From NCBI RefSeq assembly GCF_900107205.1, contig NZ_FNPC01000001.1, positions 403,213 through 467,212 of the forward strand: DNA of 64,000 nucleotides, given 5' to 3'. A program made the position numbers and the translations under genes. Below, in pieces: positions 25,056 to 33,499 of this stretch. How positions within the stretch are numbered: position 1 is the first letter of the stretch; every line of letters begins with the position of its first letter. Origin of the DNA: Halopenitus persicus. Its GTDB lineage: Archaea; Halobacteriota; Halobacteria; Halobacteriales; Haloferacaceae. The notes under the pieces are model-generated. The model made no database searches. It was given only the letters and a program-made list of their open reading frames with translations, and was not told where the DNA came from.

Positions 25056-25712
25056 TCACCGCGTCTCGTCGTCCGCCCGAAGCACCCGATAGCCCTCGAG
25101 CACGCGACCCAGCCGGGGCATCGAGGCGACGACGGCATCACAGGATGACCGGACCGCGGGTTTCGGAACGAAGCCGACCGAGAGTCCGGCGACCTCGAGC
25201 ATCGGGAGGTCGTTGGCACCGTCGCCGATCGCCACGGTGTCGGCCATCGGGACGCCGACGTCGGCGGCCAGCGACTCGAGGGCGTCGTCCTTGGTCCCCT
25301 CGATGAGCGGCCCCTCGGCGTCGCCGGTCAGCCGGCCGCCGGACTGCGGCAACCGGTTCGCGACGATCGTGTCGACCGAGACGCCCTCGCGTTCCAGGGC
25401 CGCCTCGACGCCGCGCTCGAACCCGCCGGTGAGGATCGCGACGTGGTGGCCGGCCGCCCGCAGTCGCTCGATGAGGGCCGCGGCGCCCGGCCGGATCCGG
25501 ACCTCGTCGAACGCGTCGTCGACGTCCGCCTCGGGGAGCCCCTCGAGGAGCGCGGCGCGCTGGTAGAGGCTCTCCGCGTAGCTGATCTCGTCGTTCATCG
25601 CCCGCTCGGTGATCTCGGCGACCTCGTCGGCGACGCCGGCACGCTCGGCAAGCAACACCGTCATCTCGGAGTCGGAGAGCGTTCCGTCGAAGTCGAACGC
25701 GATGAGTCGCAT
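25056..25712 (-). CDS. serB: Phosphoserine phosphatase-like HAD hydrolase
   Basis: A 218-residue HAD phosphatase of the SerB type, which dephosphorylates O-phosphoserine in the last step of serine synthesis. The nucleophile motif is AFDFDGTLSD, the motif II region ILTGGFERG (family usually SGGF), and the late motifs are IEGTKDDAL, AIGDGANDLPML and VGFVPKP. The cap residues between 15 and 75 match SerB length. ATG 25712 is the first Met of the domain. It is monocistronic, divergent from pspA. Related phosphoserine/homoserine activities cannot be excluded. Confidence 0.88.
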   Translation of the reverse strand: MRLIAFDFDGTLSDSEMTVLLAERAGVADEVAEITERAMNDEISYAESLYQRAALLEGLPEADVDDAFDEVRIRPGAAALIERLRAAGHHVAILTGGFERGVEAALEREGVSVDTIVANRLPQSGGRLTGDAEGPLIEGTKDDALESLAADVGVPMADTVAIGDGANDLPMLEVAGLSVGFVPKPAVRSSCDAVVASMPRLGRVLEGYRVLRADDETR

Positions 25713-25852
25713 ACCCGCGGTTCGATTCGTGTCGGTTAAACGTCGCTGATCCGTGTTGGGTAACGTCGCTGATTCGCCGCTAGGGGAGATGACGACGGAT
25801 ACGTGAGCGAACAGCACACGACTTTTTACCGGACAGCCCGAGACTACCGTAT

Positions 25853-26716
25853 ATGGGGATCCTCTCACGCGCCTCGTACGTCATCCGCTCGAAGGTGAAC
25901 TCCATCCTCAACCGGGCGGAGGACCCGACCGAGACGCTCGACTACTCCTACGAACAGATGCGCGACGAGCTCCAGGACGTCAAACAGGGGATCGCCGACC
26001 TGACCACCCAGAAGAAACGGCTGGAGATCCAGAAGCGTCGCCTCGAGGAGAACGTCGAGAAGCACAACCGCCAGGCCCGCGAGGCCGTTCAACAGGACCG
26101 CGACGACCTGGCGCGGCAGGCCCTCGAGAAGAAGAACTCCAAGATGCAACAGATCGAGGAGATCGAAGGGCAGATCGCCGAGCTCCAATCCACCCAGGAC
26201 TCGCTCGTCGAGAAGAAGAACGAGCTCCAGAGCCGCATCGAGGAGTTCCGGACGAAGAAGGAGACGATGAAGGCGCGCTACGAGGCGGCGGAGGCGTCCA
26301 CGCGCGTCTCCGAGGCGATGACCGGCGTCGGGGACGAGATGGAGGACGTCGGCCGAGCCATCGAGCGCGCCGAGGACCGAACCGACGAAATGGAGGCGCG
26401 GTCGCAGGCGATGGACGAGCTGCAGGACACCGGCGCCTTCGACGACGCCCTGTCCGACAAGGACAGCATCGACCGGGAGCTCGAGGAGGTCTCCTCGGAC
26501 CGCGAGGTCGAGGCCGAGCTGGAGACGCTGAAGTCGGAGGCCGGAACCGGCGGGAACGGCGGCGGATCCGGATCGACGGACGACGTCGAGGCCGAACTCT
26601 CCGACCTCGAGGCGGAGGTCGAGGAGTCGGACGCCGAGACGGCGGACTCCGAGGTGGACGTCGAGACGGAGAACGTCGACACCGAGACGGAGAACGTCGA
26701 CGCCGAGAACCGGTGA
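25853..26716 (+). CDS. pspA: PspA/IM30 (Vipp1-like) membrane-stress protein
   Basis: A 287-residue PspA-family coiled-coil protein. Residues 1-25 (GILSRASYVIRSKVNSILNR) form the membrane-binding amphipathic helix. Long heptad-rich helices span about 25-210, and EDPTETLDYSYEQM is the conserved family segment. The C-terminal 60 residues are an acidic tail with short repeats such as VETENVDTETENVD. Such proteins form ESCRT-III-like assemblies at stressed membranes. A TTTTTACC box lies about 22 bases before the ATG. It is a single gene. Confidence 0.92.
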   Translation: MGILSRASYVIRSKVNSILNRAEDPTETLDYSYEQMRDELQDVKQGIADLTTQKKRLEIQKRRLEENVEKHNRQAREAVQQDRDDLARQALEKKNSKMQQIEEIEGQIAELQSTQDSLVEKKNELQSRIEEFRTKKETMKARYEAAEASTRVSEAMTGVGDEMEDVGRAIERAEDRTDEMEARSQAMDELQDTGAFDDALSDKDSIDRELEEVSSDREVEAELETLKSEAGTGGNGGGSGSTDDVEAELSDLEAEVEESDAETADSEVDVETENVDTETENVDAENR

Positions 26717-26744
26717 GAAACGCCGGACCGCCGGTTGCTATCCC

Positions 26745-27788
26745 TTACTCCTCCGACTCCCGAACGCCGGTGCCGTTCGCGTCCGCCTCGAGTCGAACGT
26801 CACCGCCGGTCAGGTCGGGGCCGGTGAAGGGGTCCGACGCGAGCAGCAGGGACCCGTCGAGGTCGGCGTAATCGACCAGCGGCGCGAGCTGTGCCGCGGC
26901 GGCGATCGAGGCGTTCGTCTCGATCATACAGCCCAGCATCACCTCGAGCCCGTGTGCGCGGGCCGCGGCGATCATCCGTCGCGCCTCCCGGATACCCCCG
27001 GTCTTCATGAGTTTCAGGTTCGCGATGTCACACCGGTCGGCGATCCGCGGGATGTCCGGAAGCGTGACGCAGGACTCGTCGGCAGCGATCGGCAGCGCGG
27101 AGCGCTCGTAGGCGACGCGCAGCCCCTCGACGTTCTCGGCCGGCACGGGCTGTTCGATGAACTCGACGCCGTATTCGGCGAGCCACTCGCTCTTCCGGAC
27201 GGTCTCGGAGGGGGACCACGCCTCGTTGGCGTCGACCCGGATCGTCGCCTCGGGCGCCGCGGACCGGACGGCCTCGATCAGCTCGCGGTCGCGGTCGGTG
27301 CCGAGCTTGATCTTCAGGATCGGATAGCCGGCCTCGACGGCGGCTTCGGTCTTCTCGCGGACGCGATCGGCCGTGTCGAGGCCGATCGTGTAGGAGGTTC
27401 GCGGCGCCGCTTCGGGGTCGATCCCCCACAGCCGGTGGAGCGGCACGCCGAGCCGGCGGGCCGCGAGGTCGTGTAGGGCGATCGAGACGGCGGTTCGCGC
27501 GGCGGGGTTGCCCCGGACGGTTTCGGCCATCCGCGTTTCGATCTCGGCGAGCGCGTGCGGGTCGCCGACCTCCTCGACGACCGCGAGCAGGTCCGGCAGC
27601 ACGGCCTCGACGGTCTCGGGCGTGTCGCCGTAGTGCGGCGCGGGCGCTGCGCCGCCGATGCCGGTCATCCCGCCGTCGTCCGTGATCCTGACGATCACGT
27701 TCTCGGCGTGGGTCTGCGTGTCGCGGGAGATCGTGAAGGCGTTCTCCAGCGCGACCGAGACGCGCTCGAAGTCGGTCGACAGCGTCAT
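26745..27788 (-). CDS. dgcA: Enolase-superfamily epimerase, probable N-acetyl-D-glutamate racemase (DgcA)
   Basis: A 347-residue muconate-lactonizing-type enolase-superfamily enzyme of the dipeptide epimerase class. The second-sphere KxK lysines are in YPILKIKLG, the metal ligands in RVDANEAW, FIEQPVP and AADESC, and the opposite base lysine in IANLKLMKTGG. The start ATG overlaps the upstream dgcN stop (ATGA). In marine bacteria and haloarchaea the DgcN-DgcA pair acetylates D-Glu and then racemises it to N-acetyl-L-Glu. That established pair is exactly what is seen here, so the specific call follows from the neighbour. Otherwise it would be called an L-Ala-D/L-Glu epimerase. Confidence 0.85.
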   Translation of the reverse strand: MTLSTDFERVSVALENAFTISRDTQTHAENVIVRITDDGGMTGIGGAAPAPHYGDTPETVEAVLPDLLAVVEEVGDPHALAEIETRMAETVRGNPAARTAVSIALHDLAARRLGVPLHRLWGIDPEAAPRTSYTIGLDTADRVREKTEAAVEAGYPILKIKLGTDRDRELIEAVRSAAPEATIRVDANEAWSPSETVRKSEWLAEYGVEFIEQPVPAENVEGLRVAYERSALPIAADESCVTLPDIPRIADRCDIANLKLMKTGGIREARRMIAAARAHGLEVMLGCMIETNASIAAAAQLAPLVDYADLDGSLLLASDPFTGPDLTGGDVRLEADANGTGVRESEE

Positions 27789-28867
27789 CCCTCGAGGACC
27801 TCCGACTCGATCGCGTCGACGATCGCCTCGGCGCCGAAGCGGACCGGGTCGGTCGCGGGCGCCCGAATGCCGTCCTCGAGGTCCGCGACCGCAGCCCGGG
27901 CCGTCTCGTCGTCGGCCACGTCCTTCGTGTTGAGCGCGCCGGCGACCACGTCCGCGTCCGCGACCGGGGCCGAGAGGCTCTCGTAGAGGTCGACGTACTC
28001 GGGGATCGCGGGCAGCTCGAACGACTCGTAGCCGTGGACCGCCTCGCGGCCGGCGGCGTGACATAGCACGAGCGCGTCCGGCATCGACCCGTGGAGGATC
28101 CCGCAGGTGACCGCCGAGTAGGCGGGATGGACGATGCTGCCCTGCCCCTCCACGACGAGCAGGTCGTGCTCGTCGCCCTTCTCGAGGATCATCTCCTCGA
28201 CCGCGCCGGCGGTGAAATCGGAGATCACGCGGTCAATCGGGTTCCCCCATCCCTCGATCAGGATCCCCGTCTGGCCGGTCGGGATCACCGCCGCGTCGAT
28301 CCCGCGGTCCCGGGCTGCCGCGACGATCTCCATCGTGGCCGTCATCTTGCCGACCGAGCAGTCGGTCCCGACGGTACAGACCACGTCGGCGTCCACCTCG
28401 CCGGCGCGCCCCTCGGCGACGCCGAGCCCCTCGTGCGGGTCGCGCACGTCGACCAGGTCGACGCCGTGCTCGGCCGCCAGCGTGGCGAACTCCTCGTCCT
28501 CGTTCAGGAAGGAGTGGAGCCCGGCGATCACGTCACAGCCCGCCTCGATCGCCGCCCGGATGTCCGCGCGCCAGGAGTCGTCCAGACCGCCGCCGATCGG
28601 CGCGATCCCGATGAGAAGGGCGTCGATGCCGTCGTCGCCCGGGCCGCCGGCCAGCTCCAGGGCGTCGTCGAAGGTTGCCGCGATCGGGGCGTCGTCGATC
28701 GTCGCCGCGTCGCTCTCGACGAGGTGGTCGTGCACGCGGGTGCCGGCGGTCTCGCGGTCGAGCACCGCGGCGACCTCCTGGTCGCCGTACCGCATCACGC
28801 CGAGGGCGGTCTTCGCGCGGTCCGGAAACATCTCGTGGGCCAGGATCGCGATTCGCTGATCGTCCAT
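27785..28867 (-). CDS. dgcN: DUF1611-family D-glutamate N-acetyltransferase (DgcN)
   Basis: 360 residues. The N-terminal Rossmann-like half is followed by a P-loop-like segment VGTDCSVGKMTAT (near residue 155), then PTGQTGILIEG and DLLVVEGQGSIVHP. This is the DUF1611 architecture now assigned to D-glutamate N-acetyltransferase DgcN. With DgcA, encoded by the next gene with a 4-base overlap, it would let the cell use D-glutamate. ATG 28867 is preferred to the Met three codons upstream. No transporter for D-Glu is adjacent, although the LivKHMGF operon lies 30 kb away. Confidence 0.85.
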   Translation of the reverse strand: MDDQRIAILAHEMFPDRAKTALGVMRYGDQEVAAVLDRETAGTRVHDHLVESDAATIDDAPIAATFDDALELAGGPGDDGIDALLIGIAPIGGGLDDSWRADIRAAIEAGCDVIAGLHSFLNEDEEFATLAAEHGVDLVDVRDPHEGLGVAEGRAGEVDADVVCTVGTDCSVGKMTATMEIVAAARDRGIDAAVIPTGQTGILIEGWGNPIDRVISDFTAGAVEEMILEKGDEHDLLVVEGQGSIVHPAYSAVTCGILHGSMPDALVLCHAAGREAVHGYESFELPAIPEYVDLYESLSAPVADADVVAGALNTKDVADDETARAAVADLEDGIRAPATDPVRFGAEAIVDAIESEVLEG

Positions 28868-28912
28868 ACCGGACACAGACCCGGGGAGGTTATAAAAACG
28901 AGCGACCGACGG

Positions 28913-29587
28913 TCAGTACAGCAGGTCGTCGTCGTTCTCGATCATGTACAGCGACCGGGCCGCGATGTTGACGGCGTGGTCGCCGACGCGCTCGAGGTCG
29001 CGGATGGTGAGCAGCAGCCGCGAGACGTCACGCATCGTCGCCTCGATGTCCTCGTCGCTCTCGAGCTGCTCGCGCTGGATCAGGTCCCGAACCACGAGCT
29101 CGCTGGCGGACTCACACAGCTCGTCGACGTCGTCGTCCATCTCCGAGACCTCATAACACGCGTCGGCCGTCTCCTCGCGGTAGGCGTTCATCGCGGTCTC
29201 GATCATCTCGAGGGTCTGGTCGCCGATCAGCTGGATGTCGACGTCCGGATAGACCTCGTGGTGGGCCTCGCCGGCGTACCCGCCGAGGTTGGTCGCGAGG
29301 TCGGCGATTCGCTCGAGGTCGGTGATGATCTTGAACGAGGCGGCGATGAACCGGAGGTCGCCGGCCACCGGCTGCTGGAGCGCGATGAGGTCGATGCAGT
29401 CCCGCTCGAGCTCGAGGTAGAGCTCGTTGACCTCCGCGTCGCCGGTGATCACCTCCTCGCCGAGGTCGCCGTCCTGCTGTTCGAGTGCGTCGAGCGCCAA
29501 CCGCAGGCGCTCCGCGACGACCTCGCTCATGTAGAGCACGTCGTCGCGCAGTTCGTCGAGTTTGATCTGGTATTCCTTGCGAACCAT
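28913..29587 (-). CDS. phoU: Phosphate-signalling regulator PhoU
   Basis: A 224-residue all-helical PhoU with two three-helix bundles. The conserved E/D-x3-D metal-binding patterns appear in FKIITDLERIADLATNLG and in IRDLERVGDHAVNIA. It normally links the Pst transporter to repression of phosphate-starvation genes and may also act on free metal clusters. It lies downstream of pstB on the same strand, separated by a 285-bp spacer with a 21-bp tandem array. The length is normal. Confidence 0.93.
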   Translation of the reverse strand: MVRKEYQIKLDELRDDVLYMSEVVAERLRLALDALEQQDGDLGEEVITGDAEVNELYLELERDCIDLIALQQPVAGDLRFIAASFKIITDLERIADLATNLGGYAGEAHHEVYPDVDIQLIGDQTLEMIETAMNAYREETADACYEVSEMDDDVDELCESASELVVRDLIQREQLESDEDIEATMRDVSRLLLTIRDLERVGDHAVNIAARSLYMIENDDDLLY

Positions 29588-29722
29588 CGGTGAATCCGTG
29601 TCGTCGTTCCTCGCGGGGCGAACGCCCCGGCGCCGTGCGTCGATCCGCTTGCTTGCAGTCGAACGGGCGGGGACACTTAAATATGCCTCCCGCCGGCGGT
29701 CGTCGGGACGCCCCGTCCGGTT

Positions 29723-29820
29723 CCGACCGGCGAGCGGTGTCCCCCGACCGGCGAGCGGTGTCCCCCGACCGGCGAGCGGTGTCCCCCGACCGGCGAGCGG
29801 TGTCCCCCGACCGGCGAGCG
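29723..29820. repeat. 21-bp tandem array (4.7 copies) between pstB and phoU
   Basis: Four identical 21-base units, each containing GACCGGCGAGCGGTGTCCC, are followed by 14 bases of a fifth in the pstB-phoU spacer. The unit is seven codons long, but no gene is evident here. Confidence 0.95.
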
Positions 29821-29872
29821 TCCACCGCCGAACCCCGGGGATGGAGTCCGACCATCCGAACGTGCCGGCGAG

Positions 29873-30784
29873 CTATCCGAACTTGCCGGTGATGTAGTCC
29901 TCCACGCGCTGGTTCTCGGGGTTCTCGAAGATCTGGTCCGTGTCGCCGAACTCGACGAGCTGGCCGCCGGTCAGAAACACCGCGGTCTTATCGGAGATCC
30001 GGGCCGCCTGCTGCATGTTGTGCGTGACGATGATCACGGTGTACCGCTCGGACAGGTCCGCGATCAGGTCCTCGACCTTCGCGGTCGCGACGGGGTCGAG
30101 CGCGGAGGCGGGCTCATCCATCAGGACGACCTCCGGGTCCGGCGCGATCGCGCGGGCGATACAGAGCCGCTGTTGCTGGCCGCCCGAGAGGTCGAGTCCG
30201 GAACTGTCGAGCTGGTCCTTCACCTCGTCCCACAGCGCGGCGTCCCTGAGCGCCTGCTCGACGCGGGCGTCCATGTCGCCGTCGAAGCCCTGGATCTTCA
30301 GCCCGTAGGCGACGTTGTCGTAGATCGACTTCGGGAAGGGGTTCGGCTTCTGGAACACCATCCCGATCTTCCGACGGAGCGCGACCGGGTCGACGTCATC
30401 GGCGTAGACGTCGGCGCCGCGGAACCGAACGGTCCCGGAGATCCTCGCGGCGTCGATCATGTCGTTCATCCGGTTGAGACATCGGAGATACGTCGACTTC
30501 CCGCAGCCCGAGGGGCCGATGATCGCCGTCACCTCCCGTTCGGGGATCCCGACCGTGACCGGCTGGAGCGCCTGTTCGTCGCCGTAATGAACGGTCAACT
30601 CCTCCGACCGGATCACCGACTGTGATTCGGGGATCTCCTCGATCGTCGGTGTGAGCTCCTCGGTCTCGCCGGGTCGAACGGTCTCGTTCGCGGGCGAGTC
30701 GCTCGGGGATGGATCGTTCGGGGACGGGTCGGCCGCGGCTGACGAGTCGGCGTCGGTCCCCTGGATGTGGTAACTGTCGCTCAT
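29873..30784 (-). CDS. pstB: Phosphate ABC transporter ATP-binding protein
   Basis: A 303-residue PstB ATPase. Walker [10 protein letters not shown], the Q-loop [15 protein letters not shown] (diagnostic for PstB), signature [14 protein letters not shown], Walker [13 protein letters not shown] and the switch His in VTHNMQQA are all present. A 55-residue acidic N-terminal extension precedes the ABC domain. ATG 30784 is the first start in a plausible haloarchaeal context. The genes for PstS, PstC and PstA, which usually precede pstB, are absent: the next gene upstream is a divergent regulator. Confidence 0.95.
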   Translation of the reverse strand: MSDSYHIQGTDADSSAAADPSPNDPSPSDSPANETVRPGETEELTPTIEEIPESQSVIRSEELTVHYGDEQALQPVTVGIPEREVTAIIGPSGCGKSTYLRCLNRMNDMIDAARISGTVRFRGADVYADDVDPVALRRKIGMVFQKPNPFPKSIYDNVAYGLKIQGFDGDMDARVEQALRDAALWDEVKDQLDSSGLDLSGGQQQRLCIARAIAPDPEVVLMDEPASALDPVATAKVEDLIADLSERYTVIIVTHNMQQAARISDKTAVFLTGGQLVEFGDTDQIFENPENQRVEDYITGKFG

Positions 30785-31115
30785 TGGTTGGTCGGTCGCG
30801 ATGGGAATCCGCGAGATCCGCGCATCGGGACGGACGGAACCCGTCGACGAACGCCGTCGACCGGGACCTCCTCGCGGTCGTCCTTCATCACCTGATGGAC
30901 AGACCTCGAACACGTAAATAACCTACTATAACAACTATATAGATATATATCCAGGTATGAAAAACGACGTTTAAATCGTTCATCCGTGCGTCGGGGACGC
31001 CCATATATACCGCATCTAACCGCTGAAAATCGCCAATTAGCCGATCGTGTCCGGTCCCGAATGCGGGAGTATATATACAGTTAGATTTATACATAGGCTA
31101 CGGAGAGATCAACGC
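30785..31115. promoter_or_regulatory. Divergent promoter region of pstB and the AbrB-PhoU regulator
   Basis: 331 bp with an AT-rich right half. GTATATATAC (31070-31079) is a good TATA box for the rightward regulator. CATATATACC (31000-31009) and CTATATAGATATATATCC (30940-30957) are further candidates. AACGACGTTTAAATCGTT-like sequence (30964-30982) is an imperfect palindrome that could bind a phosphate-responsive regulator. No gene is seen here. Confidence 0.5.
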
Positions 31116-32114
31116 ATGGAAACGCGGAAGGTCCAGGTGACGGGCGGGTCCACGTACACGGTCTCGATCCCCAAGACGTGGGCGAACCGAAACGACGTCG
31201 AGGCCGGCAGCGAGGTCGAGTTCTACCCCGACGGGGACTCGCTGCTGCTCAGCCCGCGGTCCGAGGAGGAGCGGACGACCGGCACCCTCGACATCAGCGA
31301 CCTCGCCGACCGCGAGCTCACGCGGGCGGTGATGACGATGTACGTGAGCGGCTTCGACGTCATCGCGCTGGAGGGGTCGAACATCACCACCGAGCAGCGG
31401 TCGACGATCCGTGACGCGACCCAGAGCCTCGTCGGGCTGGAGGTGCTCGAGGAGACCCGCGACCGGGTCGTCGTCCGGGACCTGCTCGACTCCTCGGAGC
31501 TGTCGATCCACAACGCGGTCACCCGGATGCGGCTGATCTCCACCTCGATGCTGGCGGACGCGCTCGCGGCGCTCCGGGAGCTCGACGACGACCTCGCGCG
31601 CGACGTGACCCAACGCGATGACGACCTCGACCGGCTGTGGATGGTCGTCTCGCGCATCTTCCGGTCGACCCTGCGCACGCCGAAGGCGGCCGAGGAGCTG
31701 GGGCTACCCCGCGAGGAGTGCTTCGATTACCACTCGAGCGCCCGCCAGCTCGAGCGGATCGGCGACCACGCGACGAAGATCGCCCACCTGACGCTCAACA
31801 TCGACGAGCCGCTCCCCGAGGAGGTCCTCTCGGCGATCGACGACCTCCACGAGGACGCCGTCGAGGTGATCGACACCGCGATGGACGCCCTCTTCGAGGA
31901 CGACACCGAGAAGGCGACGGCGATGGCGAACGACGCGCGCGAACACGTCCGCGACATCGACGACCGGGTCCGGCAGATCGACGAGCTGCTCCGCGACCTC
32001 GATCCGGCGCGGGCACAGCTGCTCGGGCTCGTCGTCGACTCGGTCCTCCGAAGCGCCGACTACGGCGGCAACATCGCCGAGACGGCGCTCCAGAAGGCGG
32101 CGCCGACGCCGTAG
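31116..32114 (+). CDS. AbrB/SpoVT-PhoU fusion regulator
   Basis: 332 residues. The first 45 (ETRKVQVTGGSTYTVSIPKTW...) form an AbrB/SpoVT swapped-hairpin DNA-binding domain. The rest is a double PhoU domain with ARQLERIGDHATKIAHL and the C-terminal RSADYGGNIAETAL helix. Proteins of this design are haloarchaeal phosphate regulators that bind target promoters. The ATG at 31116 has GGAGAG eight bases upstream as a Shine-Dalgarno sequence. It is divergent from pstB, so it probably acts on the shared region. Exact targets are not shown by the sequence. Confidence 0.9.
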   Translation: METRKVQVTGGSTYTVSIPKTWANRNDVEAGSEVEFYPDGDSLLLSPRSEEERTTGTLDISDLADRELTRAVMTMYVSGFDVIALEGSNITTEQRSTIRDATQSLVGLEVLEETRDRVVVRDLLDSSELSIHNAVTRMRLISTSMLADALAALRELDDDLARDVTQRDDDLDRLWMVVSRIFRSTLRTPKAAEELGLPREECFDYHSSARQLERIGDHATKIAHLTLNIDEPLPEEVLSAIDDLHEDAVEVIDTAMDALFEDDTEKATAMANDAREHVRDIDDRVRQIDELLRDLDPARAQLLGLVVDSVLRSADYGGNIAETALQKAAPTP

Positions 32115-32166
32115 CGCGGCCCACGCGGTTATCGTCGTCCGGACCACCGACACCGCAGCCCACCCG

Positions 32167-32175
32167 TATTTATAT
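32167..32175 (+). promoter_or_regulatory. TATA box of the aminotransferase gene
   Basis: TATTTATAT lies 25-33 bases before the ATG at 32200, which fits leaderless transcription. Confidence 0.6.
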
Positions 32176-32199
32176 CGCCGTCCGGACCCACGGCTCCGT

Positions 32200-33318
32200 A
32201 TGCAGATCGCCGAGTTCGGCCTCGAGCGGTGGTTCGACGAGCACGAACACGACGCGGACCTGATGCTCGCCGAGAGCGGGATCCGGTCGCTGGACGCCTC
32301 CCGGTTCGACCTCGATCCCGGACGGCTCGGGTACGTCATCCCGACCGACGGCGACCCGGAGTTTCGGGCCGCGGTCGCCGACCGGTACGGCCGGGACGCC
32401 GACGAGGTGGCGTTCACCTGCGGCACCCAGGAGGCCAACTTCCTGACGTTCCTCGGGCTGCTCGCGTCGGCCGACGGGCCGGACCCGGACCGCGACCGGG
32501 GACGGGGCTCACACGCCGTCGTCGTCACGCCGACCTACCAGGCGCTGTCGGCGGTTCCCGAGGCGTTCGGCGAGGTGACGCGGGTTCCGCTCGAGCCGCC
32601 GCGGTGGACCCTCGCTCCCGACGCCCTCCGCGAGGCGGTCCGGCCGGACACCGCGGTCGTCGTGATCAACAACCCGAACAACCCGACCGGCCGGTACCAC
32701 GGCGAGGCGACGATCCGGGAGGCGTACGCGATCGCCGCCGACAACGACGCCTACCTGCTGTGTGATGAGGTCTATCGCCTGCTCGCCGACGATCCGCTTC
32801 CGCCGGTCGCGAGCCTCGGGGACCACGGGATCTCGACCACGAGCCTCACGAAGGCCTACGGGCTGGCCGGCCTCCGGTTCGGCTGGATCGCGGGCCCGCG
32901 GGAGGTGATCGAGGCGGCCCTCCGGTGGAAGGACTACACGACCATCTCGCCGAGCCTGTTCGGCCAGCACGTCGCACGACAGGCTTTGGGGCGCCGCGAG
33001 GACCGCATTCTGACGGAGAATCGTCGCCTCGCGCGGACCAACCGCGAGATCACGGCCGAATGGGTCGACCGTCACGACCTCGACTGGCTGCCGCCGGTCG
33101 GCGTCAACGGGTTCGTGACGGTCCCGGAGGGGTTCGCCGACGCGATGGACTTCTGTCGAACCGTCGTATCGGAGGCGAGCGTCGTGTTGGCGCCCGGAAC
33201 GCTGTTCGGCCATCCGGACCGGTTCCGGATCGGCTTCGGGCTTCCGACCGAGGACCTCGAGGAGGGGCTGGCCCGCGTCGGCCGGGTGATCCGGGATCGG
33301 AACGCCGGACAAGCGTGA
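32200..33318 (+). CDS. Class I/II PLP-dependent aminotransferase
   Basis: A 372-residue fold-type I aminotransferase. Asn of NNPNNPTG, Asp/Tyr of LCDEVYR, the PLP lysine in TTSLTKAYGLAGLRFGW and the C-terminal Arg in FRIGFGLP are all present. The N-terminus (FGLERWFDEHE) resembles the subgroup with capreomycidine-synthase-like and archaeal aspartate-type enzymes. Substrates cannot be read from sequence. It is a single gene. The last codons and stop are duplicated immediately downstream. Confidence 0.9.
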   Translation: MQIAEFGLERWFDEHEHDADLMLAESGIRSLDASRFDLDPGRLGYVIPTDGDPEFRAAVADRYGRDADEVAFTCGTQEANFLTFLGLLASADGPDPDRDRGRGSHAVVVTPTYQALSAVPEAFGEVTRVPLEPPRWTLAPDALREAVRPDTAVVVINNPNNPTGRYHGEATIREAYAIAADNDAYLLCDEVYRLLADDPLPPVASLGDHGISTTSLTKAYGLAGLRFGWIAGPREVIEAALRWKDYTTISPSLFGQHVARQALGRREDRILTENRRLARTNREITAEWVDRHDLDWLPPVGVNGFVTVPEGFADAMDFCRTVVSEASVVLAPGTLFGHPDRFRIGFGLPTEDLEEGLARVGRVIRDRNAGQA

Positions 33319-33355
33319 CCCCGCCGGGGGCGCCGGACAAGCGTGACCCCGCCGG
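33303..33355. repeat. 28-bp duplication of the aminotransferase gene end
   Basis: A 25-base sequence containing GGACAAGCGTGACCCCGCC, which includes the stop codon TGA, occurs twice 28 bases apart. A degenerate third copy may follow. Confidence 0.85.
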
Positions 33356-33499
33356 AAGCGCGGAGCGCGTGTAACCCGCCGAGAACGCCGGGCGCTGTAC
33401 CCCCCGGAGTCCGATCGGCGTCCCGGTCGGTCACCTCGGGATCCGGGGATGCCGGCCGGTCCCGCAACCTCTTTCCGCTCGCTCCGCGAACCGCGGGAT

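Noticed and set aside
30888-31094. 68-codon minus-strand ORF between pstB and the regulator
   Set aside because: It consists of AT-rich promoter DNA and has no recognisable protein features.
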